Source of the DNA: Sphingobacteriales bacterium 44-15
Lineage (GTDB): Bacteria; Bacteroidota; Bacteroidia; Chitinophagales; Chitinophagaceae
NCBI GenBank assembly: GCA_001899685.1
Contig: MKWG01000002.1
Coordinates: forward strand, 1 to 64,000
DNA: 64,000 nt
Reading direction: 5' to 3'
This document shows, one piece after another, positions 62,113 to 64,000 of this stretch. The notes beneath the pieces are model-generated. The model did not search any database. It was not told where the DNA came from and worked only from the letters and a program-made list of their open reading frames with translations. Positions within the stretch are counted from its first letter, which is position 1. Every line of letters begins with the position of its first letter. The translations under genes were made by a program, and so were the position numbers.

Positions 62113-64000
62113 TCACTCCGTTCGCAATGCTTTGACCGGGTTGGCTATGGCTGCTTTAATGGATTGGAAGCTGATGGTAATAATTGTGATAAGTAAAACT
62201 AAAATCCCTGCAATCAAAAACACGGAAAGCCTAACAGGGATGCGATAGGCAAAGCCCTGCAACCAGCTATTCATCAGCCACCATGAAACCGGAAATGCAA
62301 CCAGTAAGGCAATAATTACCAGCTTTAAAAAGTCTTTTGACAACATGGTAGTAATATTTACCACAGAGGCACCGATTACCTTTCTTACACCAATTTCTTT
62401 TTTTCTTTTTTGGGCGGTGAATGCAGCTAAACCAAACAAGCCCAAACAGGAAATGACAATAGCAAAGCCTGCAAAATATTTTGAGAGGATGGCAACACGT
62501 TCTTCTGAAGAATACAATGCCTGGTATTGTTCATCCAAAAATGTATAATCAAAAGATAAGCCTTTATGGAAGGATGTAAATAGTTTTTGAATCTGTGCAA
62601 TGGTTTGCTTTTCTGTGCCTGCTTTTATTCTTACCGCGATATTGGGGCCAACGGGGAATATCCGGAAAAAGCAGGGCTTGACCGTTTGATACAGGGATTC
62701 AAAATTGAAATCCTCCGCCACGCCGACTATGGTAGGCATCATGCCCCAATACATAACCTTTTTGCCAACAGGATCTTTTATTCCCATCGCTTTTATAGCA
62801 GACTCGTTAAAGATGATCTCATTATTTTGGCTGGCATTGTCAGAAAAGCTGCGCCCTTCTTTTATTTTGATGTCCATTGTTTGTAAAAAACCATTGCCTA
62901 TTTCAAGATTCGCGAACGTTATATCTTTTAAAGGGGCTTTCCCCTTCCATTCAAAACCGCCTATACCGCCATGATCACCCAGCAAGTTATGAGAATGACT
63001 CCCGGCGCTTACAACACCACTGATATTCTTTATTTCATTCACAAAGGATATAGCGCTGTTTAAGCTTATTGAATCATTTGCCAACGGAATAGTAAAGTCA
63101 ATAACATTATCCCGGTTGTAACCAAGATTTTTTGTTTGTATAAAATTCATCTGTCTGTAAACGGTAATAACAGCAACGATGGCAATCACCGATAAAGTGA
63201 ATTGAAACACTACCAACCCTTTTCGTACCCATAGTTCACTTTCGAAAGTTTTTAATTTACCTTTTAAGACCAGTGCCGGCTTAAACCCTGAGATATATAA
63301 TGCAGGGTAACTGCCGGCAATAAACCCCGTGAACAATGTTATGCATAAAACAGAAAATATAAGCGTTGCACTGAAATGAACAATAAGCACCTTACCTGTA
63401 ATAGAATTGAACGCAGGTAGTAAAAGTATTATCAGTACAATGGCAAAAAATAATGACAAAAAGCTCATTAAAACAGATTCGCCAAGGTATTGTATTATTA
63501 ACGTTCCCCTACCAGCCCCCATCGATTTTCTAATGCCCGTTTCTTTTATCCTGACCGCTGCTTTTGCTGTAGAAAGATTCATAAAATTGATACAGGCAAT
63601 TGCCAGTAAAAAGGAAGCGATGATGGCAAACAGCCTGACATATTCAATGCGGCCGCCAACCCATACGCCATCTTTATATTGCGCATATAAATACTGGTCT
63701 GAGAATCTTCTGATGAATAAGGTTTTGCCGGAACGCTGTTCTTTAGTATCTATAAAATTTTTTATTTTTTTATTAAAGGCAGGAATGTCTGTTCCTTTCT
63801 TTAATAAGAGATAGGTTTTCGGGTCACTATTGCCCCATTTCAGCATGCCCGGCCTTTTCTCAACAAAGAGGTCAAAGTTGAAAAGCACATCAAATCTTTC
63901 AGAAGCATTGACAGGATTTTTTTTAAATATTCCGGTTATCAAATAAGGACCGCTAAATTCATGCAGGTTCCAGTTAATTGTTTTGCCCACAACATTTTTT
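62113..64000 (-). CDS. Two-module FtsX/MacB-like ABC permease (copy J, 5' end outside window)
   Basis: The frame is open to the window edge, so the first TM and part of the first periplasmic domain are missing (about 628 codons seen; the family is about 795). The visible part starts in the first periplasmic domain (NVVGKTINWNLHEFSG), then TM2-4, TM5, second periplasmic domain and three C-terminal TMs. FtsX signatures are VRIKETGIRKSMGAG and KRKKEIGVRKVIGAS; end NPVKALRTE. A/T-rich like H and I. Whether it has its own promoter or is the second gene of a pair lies outside this window. Confidence 0.9.
   Translation of the reverse strand, partial: KNVVGKTINWNLHEFSGPYLITGIFKKNPVNASERFDVLFNFDLFVEKRPGMLKWGNSDPKTYLLLKKGTDIPAFNKKIKNFIDTKEQRSGKTLFIRRFSDQYLYAQYKDGVWVGGRIEYVRLFAIIASFLLAIACINFMNLSTAKAAVRIKETGIRKSMGAGRGTLIIQYLGESVLMSFLSLFFAIVLIILLLPAFNSITGKVLIVHFSATLIFSVLCITLFTGFIAGSYPALYISGFKPALVLKGKLKTFESELWVRKGLVVFQFTLSVIAIVAVITVYRQMNFIQTKNLGYNRDNVIDFTIPLANDSISLNSAISFVNEIKNISGVVSAGSHSHNLLGDHGGIGGFEWKGKAPLKDITFANLEIGNGFLQTMDIKIKEGRSFSDNASQNNEIIFNESAIKAMGIKDPVGKKVMYWGMMPTIVGVAEDFNFESLYQTVKPCFFRIFPVGPNIAVRIKAGTEKQTIAQIQKLFTSFHKGLSFDYTFLDEQYQALYSSEERVAILSKYFAGFAIVISCLGLFGLAAFTAQKRKKEIGVRKVIGASVVNITTMLSKDFLKLVIIALLVAFPVSWWLMNSWLQGFAYRIPVRLSVFLIAGILVLLITIITISFQSIKAAIANPVKALRTE

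Overview
The window looks like a chromosome segment of a Bacteroidota bacterium, most likely a Chitinophagaceae relative. The reasons are a SusC/SusD pair with an ECF sigma factor and FecR-type anti-sigma factor, DUF5777 and YceI lipoprotein genes, many tandem two-module FtsX/MacB-like permeases, promoters fitting the Bacteroidota -7 box TAnnTTTG, and a general lack of Shine-Dalgarno sequences. No species call is possible from the sequence alone. No prophage, integrase, transposase gene or CRISPR array was seen.

Layout. 0-5.7 kb: a tRNA-Pro and a tripartite RND efflux operon (adaptor, pump, TolC-like channel; minus strand). 5.8-18 kb: a gene remnant, then four large permeases in two pairs, with a BNR-repeat lipoprotein between the pairs. 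18.3-26.3 kb: a sigma/anti-sigma-controlled SusC/SusD uptake locus with a PD40 propeller lipoprotein. 26.7-33.4 kb: a Na+/H+ antiporter, a fifth permease, a Gfo/Idh/MocA oxidoreductase and a broken gene. 33.5-40.9 kb: a membrane protein followed by a tightly packed electron-transfer operon (YceI, CX4CH lipoprotein, DUF5777 barrel, cytochrome c, FeS protein, NrfD, membrane-anchored periplasmic protein). 40.9-51.2 kb: an accessory zone with decayed toxin-antitoxin genes and three short inverted-repeat elements with target-site duplications, mixed with intact regulators, an MgtA-type ATPase, an SDR, a Nei glycosylase and a DUF72 protein. 51.4-64 kb: five more permeases, the last cut by the window edge.

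The most notable result concerns the ten permeases. Each is a fusion of two MacB-like permease halves with no ATPase domain, and no ATPase gene lies nearby. Five of them (starts at 11060, 17965, 28310, 56489 and 61727) are preceded by a sigma-54-like -24/-12 element. About 50 bp upstream of that element sits a palindromic operator of the form CTGTCCG-N4-CGKACAG, in four cases tandemly repeated with a 21-22 bp period. The layout is nearly identical at all five loci and suggests one enhancer-binding regulator controlling a dispersed permease regulon. The second permease of each pair has no such promoter. It is instead preceded by a roughly 200-300 bp intergenic repeat that begins exactly at the stop codon of the first permease.

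A second notable result is a family of 77-113 bp elements at 42712, 45822 and 48694. They share terminal inverted repeats, and each is flanked by a 7-bp direct repeat of a different sequence, which is the mark of transposition (MITE-like).
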